Under the pieces are notes generated by a model. That model had not been told where the DNA came from. It did not search any database and saw only the letters and a list, made by a program, of their open reading frames with translations. DNA of 64,000 nucleotides from Rhizobium leguminosarum bv. viciae USDA 2370 (GTDB taxonomy: Bacteria > Pseudomonadota > Alphaproteobacteria > Rhizobiales > Rhizobiaceae), in contig NZ_MRDL01000003.1 in the NCBI RefSeq assembly GCF_002008365.1, positions 124,001 to 188,000 of the forward strand, in the 5' to 3' direction. Shown here piece by piece: positions 1-7,337 of this stretch; position 1 is the stretch's first letter; the number at the start of each line of letters is the position of its first letter. The position numbers and the translations under genes were made by a program.

Positions 1-130
1 CTCCGAGCAGACAAAGCACCTCTCCGGCCGACACTTGCATTGAGACACCGTTGAGAGCGATCACGGAGCCGTAGTGCTTGACGATATCAGTTACTTCGAT
101 AATCGGCGTTCGACTATTGACATCAGACAT
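1..130 (-). CDS. Sugar ABC transporter ATP-binding protein, N-terminal part (cut by window edge)
   Basis: Reading leftward from the ATG at 128-130 gives about 43 residues with the typical start of a sugar ABC ATPase: IIEVTDIVKHYGSVIALNGV, followed by a strand ending in CLLG just before the expected Walker A loop, which lies outside the window. The ATPase would power uptake through the permease and binding protein encoded just upstream in the same operon. The start codon is two bases after the permease stop, and GGGGAG at the permease end can serve as ribosome binding site. Because the permease is of the RbsC/FrcC type, a ribose-class ATPase is the best inference; whether it has one or two ATPase domains cannot be seen. 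Confidence 0.85.
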   Translation of the reverse strand, partial: MSDVNSRTPIIEVTDIVKHYGSVIALNGVSMQVSAGEVLCLLG

Positions 131-132
131 GA

Positions 133-1254
133 TCAGCGCTCCCCGGTAACCTTGCGGCGGATGAAATTGTTGAAGAGGACAGCCAGCAGCAGCATCGAGC
201 CGAGGAAGACCTGAAACCAGTCCGAGTCGAACTTGGTATAGGTCAGGCCAATGGAAACCGAGCCGAAGATGATCGCGCCGAAGAAAGCGCCGATCGCCGA
301 ACCATAGCCGCCTGTCAGCAGGCATCCGCCAATGACGGCGGCGATAATCGCCTCGAACTCTTTCTGAAAGCCGCGTCGGGCGTCGGTCGAGCCAGCATCG
401 AGCACGGTAATGATGGCGACCAGTGCGGCCGCGCATGCCGTCAAGGCGAACAGGCCGGTCTTCACCCTATGGACAGGGACGCCTGAGTTTCTCGCTGCAT
501 TCGGATCGCCACCGGCTGCGAAGATCCAGTTGCCCATGCGGGTGCGCAGGAGCACCCAGGTTGCAGCCAGGGCAAGTGCGACGAACCACAAGACCGACAC
601 GGGGATACCTGTGACCTTCGGCATGCCGTTCGGAAATTTGTCGATCAGATCGTGATCTGCGAGCCAGAGGAATACGCTCTTCAGCGCATCGCCGGAAAAG
701 AGCCCGAGCAGCGGACTGTCCTTCACACGGTCGCCGATGCCGCGAAGCTGTGTCGAGCCGCCGGTCGCCCATTTCAGGCCGACGAGCGTCAGGCCACGGA
801 GAATGAAGAGGAATGCCAGGGTCACGATGAAGGACGGAAGGCGCGTGTGAATGACGATCTGCCCATTGATCGCCCCCATGAACGCGGCGAAGAGCATCGT
901 CATGACGATGGCAACCGAAAGCGGCTGGCCGAAATTCGTGAGGATGACGCCGAAGATCAATCCCGCAAAGGCCACCATCGAGCCGATCGAAAGATCGAAC
1001 TCGCCGCCTATCATCAGAAGCGCTGCTGCAATGGCAAGGATTCCTAATTGCGACGCCGGCGCCATGATGGTCATCAGGCCGGAAAGCGAGAACATGGTAC
1101 GGTCAGCGGTGAGAAAGAAAAAGACGATGACGAGAACAAGGCCCGCCACGGCACCAAGCTCAGGCCGCCGCATCATATGCGTCAGAACACTTACTTGTTT
1201 GACGCGCTCATCGGCCTTCGGCGCAGTCGCCGTTCTCTGCTCAAGCGAAGCCAT
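133..1254 (-). CDS. Sugar ABC transporter permease (RbsC/FrcC type)
   Basis: A protein of 373 residues with many hydrophobic segments that matches the ribose-class permease family: MIGGEFDLSIGSMVAFAGL near residue 85, the GGDPNAARNSGVP cytoplasmic loop that contacts the ATPase near residue 250, and AAVIGGCLLTGGYGSAIG near residue 310. The start is placed at the ATG at 1254 because GGGAGG lies five bases before it; a GTG at 1266 would overlap that site. It follows the binding protein gene across a 124-base gap containing a strong hairpin, and is followed at once by the ATPase. The sugar carried cannot be read from the sequence. Confidence 0.92.
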   Translation of the reverse strand: MASLEQRTATAPKADERVKQVSVLTHMMRRPELGAVAGLVLVIVFFFLTADRTMFSLSGLMTIMAPASQLGILAIAAALLMIGGEFDLSIGSMVAFAGLIFGVILTNFGQPLSVAIVMTMLFAAFMGAINGQIVIHTRLPSFIVTLAFLFILRGLTLVGLKWATGGSTQLRGIGDRVKDSPLLGLFSGDALKSVFLWLADHDLIDKFPNGMPKVTGIPVSVLWFVALALAATWVLLRTRMGNWIFAAGGDPNAARNSGVPVHRVKTGLFALTACAAALVAIITVLDAGSTDARRGFQKEFEAIIAAVIGGCLLTGGYGSAIGAFFGAIIFGSVSIGLTYTKFDSDWFQVFLGSMLLLAVLFNNFIRRKVTGER

Positions 1255-1323
1255 AACTCCTCCCACGGATCATAATTTAGGGTAGCGTTGGCGCTGCTCG
1301 GCAGCGCGGTCAGTCAGCCAAAC

Positions 1324-1347
1324 CTCCTCCCCCATCAAGGGGAGGAG
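1324..1347 (-). terminator. Intergenic hairpin between binding protein and permease genes
   Basis: A perfect 9-bp inverted repeat, CTCCTCCCC (1324-1332) and GGGGAGGAG (1339-1347), with a six-base loop. No T-run follows on the minus strand, so it is not a classic Rho-independent terminator. Hairpins here usually protect the upstream binding-protein message or partly stop transcription, so that more binding protein than permease is made. That role is inferred from position. Confidence 0.5.
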
Positions 1348-1378
1348 ATTCTGGGAGAATGCCTTTCGGCAATTCCAG

Positions 1379-2326
1379 TCAGCGAATGCCCTTGGCGGAA
1401 AGGTCCACGACTTGGGCGGCCTTTTCCTTGGTGATAAGGTTCGGGCCGGATGGAACATTACCCCCGGGGATAAGCCCGTATTTGGCATAGTTGGCTAGGA
1501 ATACGACAGGCAGATAGCCCTGCAGGAACTGCTGCTGATCGATCGCGAAGGCTGCCTTACCGTCGGCCACGGCCTTCAGGAAATCAGCTGAAAGGTCGAA
1601 TGTCGCCACCTTGATCTTGCCGGTCATCCCGACATCCTCGACGGCCGCGAGCGAAGGCTCGCCGGCCGTGCCGGCACCAAGCGCCATGACAGTATCGACA
1701 CCCGTATTGGAACTCAGCGCCGCCTTGACCTTCGCACGGACATCAGCCGGATCGTTGCTGACGGGTAGAACCGTGACCTTGCCGCCGAAGCCGTCGGCAA
1801 AGCCCTTGCAGCGCAGATCGAGCGAAACATTGCCGACCTCCTGGTTCACGCACAGGCCTTCCTTGCCGCCCAGCTCATGCAGTTTCCCACCGGCGGCTTT
1901 GCCGGCGGTATATTCGTCCTGGCCGACATGCAGCAGCGCTCCCAGCTCCTTTGAAACGTCGGAACCGGAATTGATGGAAATAACCGGGATACCGGCGGCG
2001 ACGGCCTTCTTGATGGATGGACCGAGTGCCGAGGCGTCTGGAATGGAGACGATGAGCCCGTCGGGCTTCTGATTGACGGCAGCATCGATGAGCTGCCCCA
2101 TCGACACCATGTCGAAAGCTTCCGGAGCGCGATAATCGACGCTAATACCCATGTCCTTCGCCGCTGCGTTGACCCCGTTCTTGACGACGGACCAGAAAGG
2201 ATCATTGGCCTGGCCGTGGGTGACGGCGACGATGCGAATGTCAGCGGCATTGGCGATTGCCGAAGAGCACATGAGCGCACCAGCAACGGCCGCGCTCGCG
2301 AGAAGCGATTTCAAACCGAATTTCAT
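1379..2326 (-). CDS. Periplasmic sugar-binding protein (ribose-class ABC transporter)
   Basis: A 315-residue secreted protein. The first 27 residues form a signal peptide (positive start, hydrophobic core, cleavage near IANAADI). The mature part begins IRIVAVTHGQANDPFWSVV, the usual first strand of Peripla_BP_4 proteins, and contains LIVSIPDASALGPSIKKAV and VISINSGSD, the hinge and sugar-contact strands of this fold. Length is normal for the family. It is the first gene of the importer operon, divergent from a LacI regulator, which probably responds to the same sugar. The ligand is unknown. Confidence 0.9.
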   Translation of the reverse strand: MKFGLKSLLASAAVAGALMCSSAIANAADIRIVAVTHGQANDPFWSVVKNGVNAAAKDMGISVDYRAPEAFDMVSMGQLIDAAVNQKPDGLIVSIPDASALGPSIKKAVAAGIPVISINSGSDVSKELGALLHVGQDEYTAGKAAGGKLHELGGKEGLCVNQEVGNVSLDLRCKGFADGFGGKVTVLPVSNDPADVRAKVKAALSSNTGVDTVMALGAGTAGEPSLAAVEDVGMTGKIKVATFDLSADFLKAVADGKAAFAIDQQQFLQGYLPVVFLANYAKYGLIPGGNVPSGPNLITKEKAAQVVDLSAKGIR

Positions 2327-2369
2327 TTTACCCTCCCAAAAACAGTCCGCACTACGCGAACTCTCCCAA

Positions 2370-2405
2370 TGCTACCGGTTGCAACTCCGCTTGCACCCGG
2401 TAGCA
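2370..2405. promoter_or_regulatory. 36-bp hyphenated palindrome, probable LacI-family operator
   Basis: Two 15-base arms (2370-2384 and 2391-2405) are inverted repeats with one mismatch around a six-base spacer; the outer part is TGCTACCGG and CCGGTAGCA. The palindrome lies in the 175-bp gap between the divergent binding protein and regulator genes, 44 bp from the start of the former. Position and symmetry point to an operator for the adjacent LacI-type repressor. It is longer than the usual 14-20 bp LacI site, so it may be a double site or form a leader hairpin. Confidence 0.6.
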
Positions 2406-2501
2406 AGCTCGATAAAACTACTTTATTGTCGACAAAAATCAAGCATCCATTCCATTTTTATTTTTTTGTGGAATATTCATTCCAATCAGGAGGAGACGGC
2501 C

Positions 2502-3497
2502 ATGCGCAAACGGGCGACGGCGAAAGAGGTGGCGGAAGCCGCCGGCGTGTCGAAATGGACCGTCATTCGTGCGTTCACGCCCGGTGCGTCGATTACGGAC
2601 GCAAGCAGACAAAAAGTGCTTCAGGCGGCCGAGGTTCTGAACTATTCGCCTAACCTGCTTGCCCGCAGTCTTGCGACGAACACCACCCACCAGGTGGCCG
2701 TCTTCGTCGACGACTTCGCCAATCCGCACAAGCTTCCGGTTCTGGAGATGTTGACCGAGCGCCTGCAGGCGGAGGGTCTGTTGACCGTATTGATCAACAT
2801 CAACCGCCATTTCGATCACGTTCACGCGTTGATCAACGCCGACCAACGACAATTCGATGCCGTTATCCTATTCGGGACCGCTTTTCGCGAGGAAACACTG
2901 GGTGATCGACGGCTCGGCCCAGGTTTCCCGCCGATGTTCGTTCTTGCGAGAGACAGCCAAATCCCCGGCGTTCCCGCGATTGCCTGCGATGCAGAACTCG
3001 CTCTCAGCGAGATCGTCGATTACCTCTTCGACAAGGGCTATCGCCGTCCCGGCTTTATGACGGGGGCGAGAACCCTGTCGACGGCGCTGGGCAGGCGCCA
3101 TCACTATGCAAATTTCTGGCGACGGAAAGGTGTCGAAGGCGTCACAGAATTGGCCGCGGAAAGATACAGCGCTCAGGCCGGTGCCGAAGCGGCACGTAGT
3201 TATTTGAGTGCAACTTCGCCCGCGTCGCGCATCGATGTATTGATGTGTGAAAATGACATATTGGCGCTGGGAGCGATGGATGTCGCCCGGAGCGAATTCG
3301 GTCTTAAAGTTCCGCAAGACTTGGCAGTCGTCGGCTTCGACAACATCGAACTCGGCGGGGCTCCGGCCTACGAACTGACCAGCTACGAACAGCCCACCGA
3401 CGAGATGATCAACGCCATGGTCGCAATGATAACGGGCAAGCGCAACGCCGAACTGGTTGTCATGCGGGGGCGGCTTGTGCCGAGGTCATCGGCATGA
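2502..3497 (+). CDS. LacI-family transcriptional regulator
   Basis: A 331-residue regulator. Residues 1-60 hold the LacI helix-turn-helix and hinge (TAKEVAEAAGVSKWTVIRAF, then NYSPNLLARSL). The rest is a sugar-binding core with CENDILALGAMDVARSEFGL and VVGFDNIELGGAPAYELTS near the C-terminus. The start at 2502 is preceded by AGGAGG at nine bases; an open frame extends further upstream but has no such site. It is divergent from the sugar importer, with the 36-bp palindrome between them, so it most likely controls that operon in response to the imported sugar. Confidence 0.9.
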   Translation: MRKRATAKEVAEAAGVSKWTVIRAFTPGASITDASRQKVLQAAEVLNYSPNLLARSLATNTTHQVAVFVDDFANPHKLPVLEMLTERLQAEGLLTVLININRHFDHVHALINADQRQFDAVILFGTAFREETLGDRRLGPGFPPMFVLARDSQIPGVPAIACDAELALSEIVDYLFDKGYRRPGFMTGARTLSTALGRRHHYANFWRRKGVEGVTELAAERYSAQAGAEAARSYLSATSPASRIDVLMCENDILALGAMDVARSEFGLKVPQDLAVVGFDNIELGGAPAYELTSYEQPTDEMINAMVAMITGKRNAELVVMRGRLVPRSSA

Positions 3498-3661
3498 AGT
3501 GTCCCAAGGATCGTCCAATGAGCACTCGCGCTTCTGACCATCATCGAATGGCGTTCTAGATGATCGCCTTGATGATATTCGAACCATCGACCCCGTTCTT
3601 GAAAATTCAAGGGCTGGCCAAGGTGCCAAGGCTGCGATCTTGCCCCTCCCCCACGGTGAAA

Positions 3662-4066
3662 TCACTGAGCCGGCGAGATCAACGCGACAGTTGGGAAGTA
3701 TGACCGGTACCGACCAACGTCTCGCGTTAACAGCGGAAACTGCTGAACCGCAGCATGCGCGCCGATGAAGAAATCCGGCAAGACACCCGTCCGAGAGCCA
3801 CCGGCCCGGCGATACCGCGTGAAGGCCTTTCCGGCAAGAAACAGCGCCGCCCGCGGAAACGGCGCGACGACCAGTCCCGCCTCGTCGATGAACGCGTCCA
3901 GTTCCTCGATGCGCTCATAGCGGACCGCAAGTTCGGCATAAACGACATCGTTGATCAGCAGCGGGCCGGCGAGATTGGCCGCTTCGAGCTGCTCAATCGA
4001 CCAGTCAGCCCAAGTTCCGTCATTGGTCACGAGATCGAGCAGGACATTCGTGTCGATGAGCGTCAC
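3662..4066 (-). CDS. PIN-domain toxin (VapC-like ribonuclease)
   Basis: A 134-residue PIN-domain protein. The acidic residues of the metal-binding nuclease site are visible: D5 in MTLIDTNVLLDL, a glutamate in DVVYAELAVRYERI, and aspartates in GVLPDFFIGAHA and LLTRDVGRYRSYFP. Such toxins cut tRNA or other RNA when released from their antitoxin. The start codon overlaps the stop of the AbrB-type antitoxin gene by four bases (ATGA), the usual coupling of toxin-antitoxin pairs. All active-site residues seem present, so the toxin is probably functional. Confidence 0.88.
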   Translation of the reverse strand: MTLIDTNVLLDLVTNDGTWADWSIEQLEAANLAGPLLINDVVYAELAVRYERIEELDAFIDEAGLVVAPFPRAALFLAGKAFTRYRRAGGSRTGVLPDFFIGAHAAVQQFPLLTRDVGRYRSYFPTVALISPAQ

Positions 4067-4296
4067 ACGTCACCACGGGTGAGCGCCATGATCGCGTCGG
4101 TATTGAGCCCCTCTCCGGCGTGTCCCCGAAGCTTTTGAAAGCGGCTGGTGGGCTGCTTCCTGTCAGCTCTCGTCAGTACCACACTGCCATCTGCGGTCCG
4201 ATGAAAATCGACCTCGCTTCCGGGAACAATCCCGAGCAATTCTCGAACCGCTTTAGGGATGGTGACCTGCCCTTTTGCTGTGACTGTGGTCGTCAT
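4063..4296 (-). CDS. AbrB/MazE-type antitoxin
   Basis: A 77-residue protein whose first 50 residues form a swapped-hairpin AbrB DNA-binding domain: VTAKGQVTIPKAVRELLGI then PGSEVDFHRTADGSVVLTRA. The C-terminal tail (LRGHAGEGLNTDAIMALTRG) is the part expected to wrap the toxin. It is the upstream gene of the pair, and repeats of GGTATTA sit just before its start, so it probably represses its own promoter, more strongly in complex with the toxin. The AbrB plus PIN pairing is common in Rhizobiales. Confidence 0.88.
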   Translation of the reverse strand: MTTTVTAKGQVTIPKAVRELLGIVPGSEVDFHRTADGSVVLTRADRKQPTSRFQKLRGHAGEGLNTDAIMALTRGDV

Positions 4297-4307
4297 GCCG
4301 AAACCTC

Positions 4308-4335
4308 GTAATACCGCTTTGGTATTAGGTATTAC
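4308..4335 (-). promoter_or_regulatory. Toxin-antitoxin operator repeats
   Basis: GTAATACC at 4308-4315 is an inverted copy of GGTATTA at 4321-4327, which is repeated directly at 4328-4334 and ends as GGTATTAC. The three half-sites begin 12 bp upstream of the antitoxin start codon. AbrB-type antitoxins bind such repeats over their own promoters, so this is the likely autoregulatory operator and overlaps the promoter. Confidence 0.6.
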
Positions 4336-4337
4336 TA

Positions 4338-4748
4338 TCCGGTTTCGATTTCAACATCGCCGTGTGAACCTTCTTATCGTCGCATACGGAGAGATTGCCA
4401 AGCCGCCGACTAGGCCAATGTGTGCTCAACAAACGGCGCGATTTGGTCGAGGGCGTTGGCATTGTCCTTGCCGCTCGTCGACTTTCCTGACGAGGCTGGG
4501 AACGCGGCGGCGCATTTCCCACGGGAAGCTGCGGCACCCTCAGGTTGCCTCGCGAACCATGTTTGGTGCCTAGGGCTTATAAGCCACCCGCCGCACTTCT
4601 ACGAAAGGCAAACCACCACCGGCTATGCTGTGCGAAAAGGAACGCTTATGGCGCTGAGCCCGGAAAGCGGCGCCTATCTTAGTCAAAATCTCCGGAGGCA
4701 TGATGTTGCTGCCCTAGCCGTTTTGCTTGCTCAACGCTTCGGCGGAGG
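4338..4748. other. Intergenic stretch without a recognisable gene
   Basis: About 410 bp between the antitoxin promoter and the end of the DUF4105 gene. Short open frames occur on both strands, but none has a credible ribosome binding site or recognisable protein pattern. The minus strand around 4405-4500 encodes a peptide ending in QIAPFVEHTLA that could be a gene-end remnant, but I could not assign it. No clear hairpin or repeat was noted. Confidence 0.4.
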
Positions 4749-5759
4749 TCACAACGCGCCCTGCGGCGACGGGACGCCGACGCGAATGGCCTGCGAGAAA
4801 TTCGGCGAAAGACCGTCGTCGTGCGCCCTTGCAGCGATGTGCGCGGCCGACCGCAGTTGCGACAAGGAAACCGAGGTGTCCAGCGCGCCACGGTCATAGG
4901 CGTATTCCGGCAGATATCCGTTGACGATGAGGCGCCAGTCCGTCGGCACGGCGTCGCCTGCGACACGCATCATCTTGATGATGGTCGTCGTGCAGTTGGT
5001 CGTCAGCGAATTGTAGAAGGCGGGCGTGGCCGCAAGCGCGTTTGCGTCGGAGACGTACTCGCGCAGAAGAAGCCTCGCAGCCGCCGGCGACGCCCTCAGG
5101 CGGTAGATCTGGACGTCCTCACCGCGAAAATTGGAGCGGAGGCCGATCACATCCCTTTCGTCTGCGGCGAGGATGACCAGAGGACTGTTTTTGAAGAGGT
5201 CCGCCAGCGGTGAGAACGAACCTCCTGAAACGCGACGCACTTCGATAGACCACGCCAGATAGCGGCCGTCGTCGAAGCCGAAGCTCATGATGACATGCGC
5301 GATGGCCGGACCTGACCAGTACGACATGAACATGTCGACGCTCTTCAGCTTGTTCAGGTCGTAACTGCGCGTCGTCCATCGTTCCGTGAAGTCGGTGGTG
5401 CTGCGCCACTCGAAATCGCGGACATTGGTCAGCGTCAACAGATCACCGTCGAATTCGCCGGTGACCTGACGTGCGACGTCCGGAGCCCACACGCCATTTG
5501 CCTGCGGTTCGATCGTGCTCCACCAGACGAGAACCAGGACGAACGCGGCCGCAAACGCGAGGACCGCACGAAGGCGTCTCCTGCCAAAGAGCGCCACGAC
5601 GACGGAGGCGCCAAAAAGCCCGAACAAGATGGCGCTGGCTAGCCTGCCGACCTCGGGCACCGGCAAGCGGTACCAAAGCGCGAGCGACGTCCAGGCCGAT
5701 GCAAAGGCGACAAGCAACACGAGCACTGCAATGACGATCGCACGGACCGGTCGAACCAT
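4749..5759 (-). CDS. DUF4105 (Lnb N-terminal-like) membrane protein
   Basis: A 336-residue protein with hydrophobic segments in the first 100 residues (AIVIAVLVLLVAFASAWTSL, then SAILFGLFGASVVVALFG and a third), followed by a soluble domain that should face the periplasm. The domain contains YNSLTTNCTTTIIKMMR, the NCTT signature of DUF4105, with conserved Ser, His and aromatic residues around VDMFMSYWSGPAIAHVIMSF. The biochemical role of the family is not established; the Cys in NCTT suggests a papain-like fold. The start at 5759 gives a normal N-terminal membrane anchor; the frame runs further upstream without a good ribosome site. No functional link to neighbours is visible. Confidence 0.75.
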   Translation of the reverse strand: MVRPVRAIVIAVLVLLVAFASAWTSLALWYRLPVPEVGRLASAILFGLFGASVVVALFGRRRLRAVLAFAAAFVLVLVWWSTIEPQANGVWAPDVARQVTGEFDGDLLTLTNVRDFEWRSTTDFTERWTTRSYDLNKLKSVDMFMSYWSGPAIAHVIMSFGFDDGRYLAWSIEVRRVSGGSFSPLADLFKNSPLVILAADERDVIGLRSNFRGEDVQIYRLRASPAAARLLLREYVSDANALAATPAFYNSLTTNCTTTIIKMMRVAGDAVPTDWRLIVNGYLPEYAYDRGALDTSVSLSQLRSAAHIAARAHDDGLSPNFSQAIRVGVPSPQGAL

Positions 5760-6279
5760 TTTGCTTTTCCAAACGAGTTTGAAGCGTCCGTCCTGATCAT
5801 TGGACCCTATCGGTTTCCGGACTCGAAGCCCAGAACCCATGCGAAGCGACAGGCCGCCGGATCCTCCATTTCGGTATGCTTGAATTCCGCTGGCGTGAAG
5901 ATATTCCTCCGCGAAATCATTCCTCTCCCTCGAGAGCGTCAAAGGACGAAGGGGAAGGCCCCCAACACGACGAATTCTCGCAGCTATCCGTCTTGACTCT
6001 GCGGGTCGCGTCGTGCGCAAGCGTGATCCGGAAAATGAGCGCCAGGTGATCCTTGGGGTGACGAATGAGGGGCAGTCAATGAAGGCGGAGGCGATAGCAG
6101 TATGCCTCGAGATCAATCGCGCGACGGGCCTTGCCGCGGCAACAGATCGCCGCGCAATTGGCCAATTCGATCAGTTGAAGGGCCGAACACCCAAACCAAG
6201 ACGTCGCAAGGCTGGATGGAACCGGAACCGAACCACGCCCGTCAAATGACGGACGCGGCTCGGCGGGAGGCGCCCGGGA
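5760..6279. other. Intergenic stretch with one doubtful small ORF (6079-6249, plus strand)
   Basis: About 520 bp between the DUF4105 gene and the end of the fructoside operon. The only candidate is a 56-codon frame at 6079-6249 starting MKAEAIAVCLEINRATGL, with GAGGGG ahead of the ATG. Its C-terminal half is a basic run and it matches no family I recognise. I see no terminator with a T-run for the minus-strand operon that ends at 6280. Confidence 0.3.
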
Positions 6280-7326
6280 TCAGTCTATCCGATTGCCTTC
6301 GGCGGAGAAGAGGTGGATTTTCTCGGATTTGGGCGCGAGGTGGATTTGCTGGTCGGGTTTTAAATCCAGCCGCCGGTGAAGTACGATCGTTGCCGTCTGC
6401 GTGCCGATACGCACCGAAAGATGGGTCTCCGCACCGGTCGGCTCGACAGTCAGCACGGTGGCCGGAATGCCCGTCTCCGCAATGTCGAGATCTTCCGGGC
6501 GAATGCCGTAGGTGCGCGCCGCGCTTTGGCTCAATTGCGGCGGAAGCGGCAGGGAAACACCGCCTTCGATACGGAAGCCGCCGTCGCTGACGCCACCCTC
6601 GAAGAGGTTCATCGACGGCGAGCCGATGAAGGCAGCGACAAAGGTGTTATCTGGGCGGTCGTAGAGATCAAGCGGCTTGCCGATCTGCTCGATGCGGCCA
6701 GCGCGCATGACGACGATCTTGTCGGCCATGGTCATCGCCTCGATCTGGTCATGGGTGACGTAAACGATGGTCGTGCCAAGGCGCTGATGCAGCTCCTTGA
6801 TCTCGCTGCGCATGGTCACCCGCAGCTTGGCGTCGAGGTTGGACAGCGGCTCGTCAAAGAGGAACACTTTCGGATGGCGTACGATGGCGCGGCCCATGGC
6901 GACGCGCTGGCGCTGGCCGCCGGAAAGCTGTTTCGGCAGGCGCTCCAGCAGGGGTTCAAGTGCGAGAATGCCGGCGGCTTCGCTCACCAGCTTATCGATT
7001 GTCGCCTTATCGCGCCCCTGCAGCTTCAAGGCAAAGCCCATATTTTCGCGCACCGTCATGTGCGGATAGAGCGCGTAGGACTGGAACACCATGGCGATAT
7101 CGCGCTCCTTCGGCGCGACGTCGTTGACGACGCGGCCGTCGATGCGGATTTCACCGCCGCTGATATCCTCCAGCCCCGCCAGCATGCGCAGAAGCGTGGA
7201 CTTGCCGCAGCCGGACGGCCCGACGAGCGTGACGAACTCACCGTCCTCGATATCCGCGGAAACCCCGTGGATAATGGAGGCCGCGCCGTATTGCTTCAGA
7301 ACCCGGTCGATTGCTACCGATGCCAT
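6280..7326 (-). CDS. Sugar ABC transporter ATPase (MalK/UgpC type)
   Basis: A 348-residue cytoplasmic ATPase. Walker A is GPSGCGKST near residue 38, the signature is LSGGQRQRVAMGRAIVRHP near residue 135, and Walker B is VFLFDEPLSNLDAKLR. A C-terminal TOBE/OB regulatory domain follows from about residue 235 (FIGSPSMNLFEGGV, then YGIRPEDLDIAE). The start at 7326 has GAGGGGA seven bases upstream. It is the last gene of the operon, 11 bp after the GH32 gene, and energises the importer formed by the two upstream permeases. Confidence 0.95.
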   Translation of the reverse strand: MASVAIDRVLKQYGAASIIHGVSADIEDGEFVTLVGPSGCGKSTLLRMLAGLEDISGGEIRIDGRVVNDVAPKERDIAMVFQSYALYPHMTVRENMGFALKLQGRDKATIDKLVSEAAGILALEPLLERLPKQLSGGQRQRVAMGRAIVRHPKVFLFDEPLSNLDAKLRVTMRSEIKELHQRLGTTIVYVTHDQIEAMTMADKIVVMRAGRIEQIGKPLDLYDRPDNTFVAAFIGSPSMNLFEGGVSDGGFRIEGGVSLPLPPQLSQSAARTYGIRPEDLDIAETGIPATVLTVEPTGAETHLSVRIGTQTATIVLHRRLDLKPDQQIHLAPKSEKIHLFSAEGNRID

Positions 7327-7337
7327 TGTCTGTCCCC

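Noticed and set aside
4405..4500. Minus-strand peptide ending QIAPFVEHTLA and an aspartate-racemase-like IGLVGGLA stretch in another frame
   Set aside because: Too short and in conflicting frames; could not be assigned to any family with confidence.
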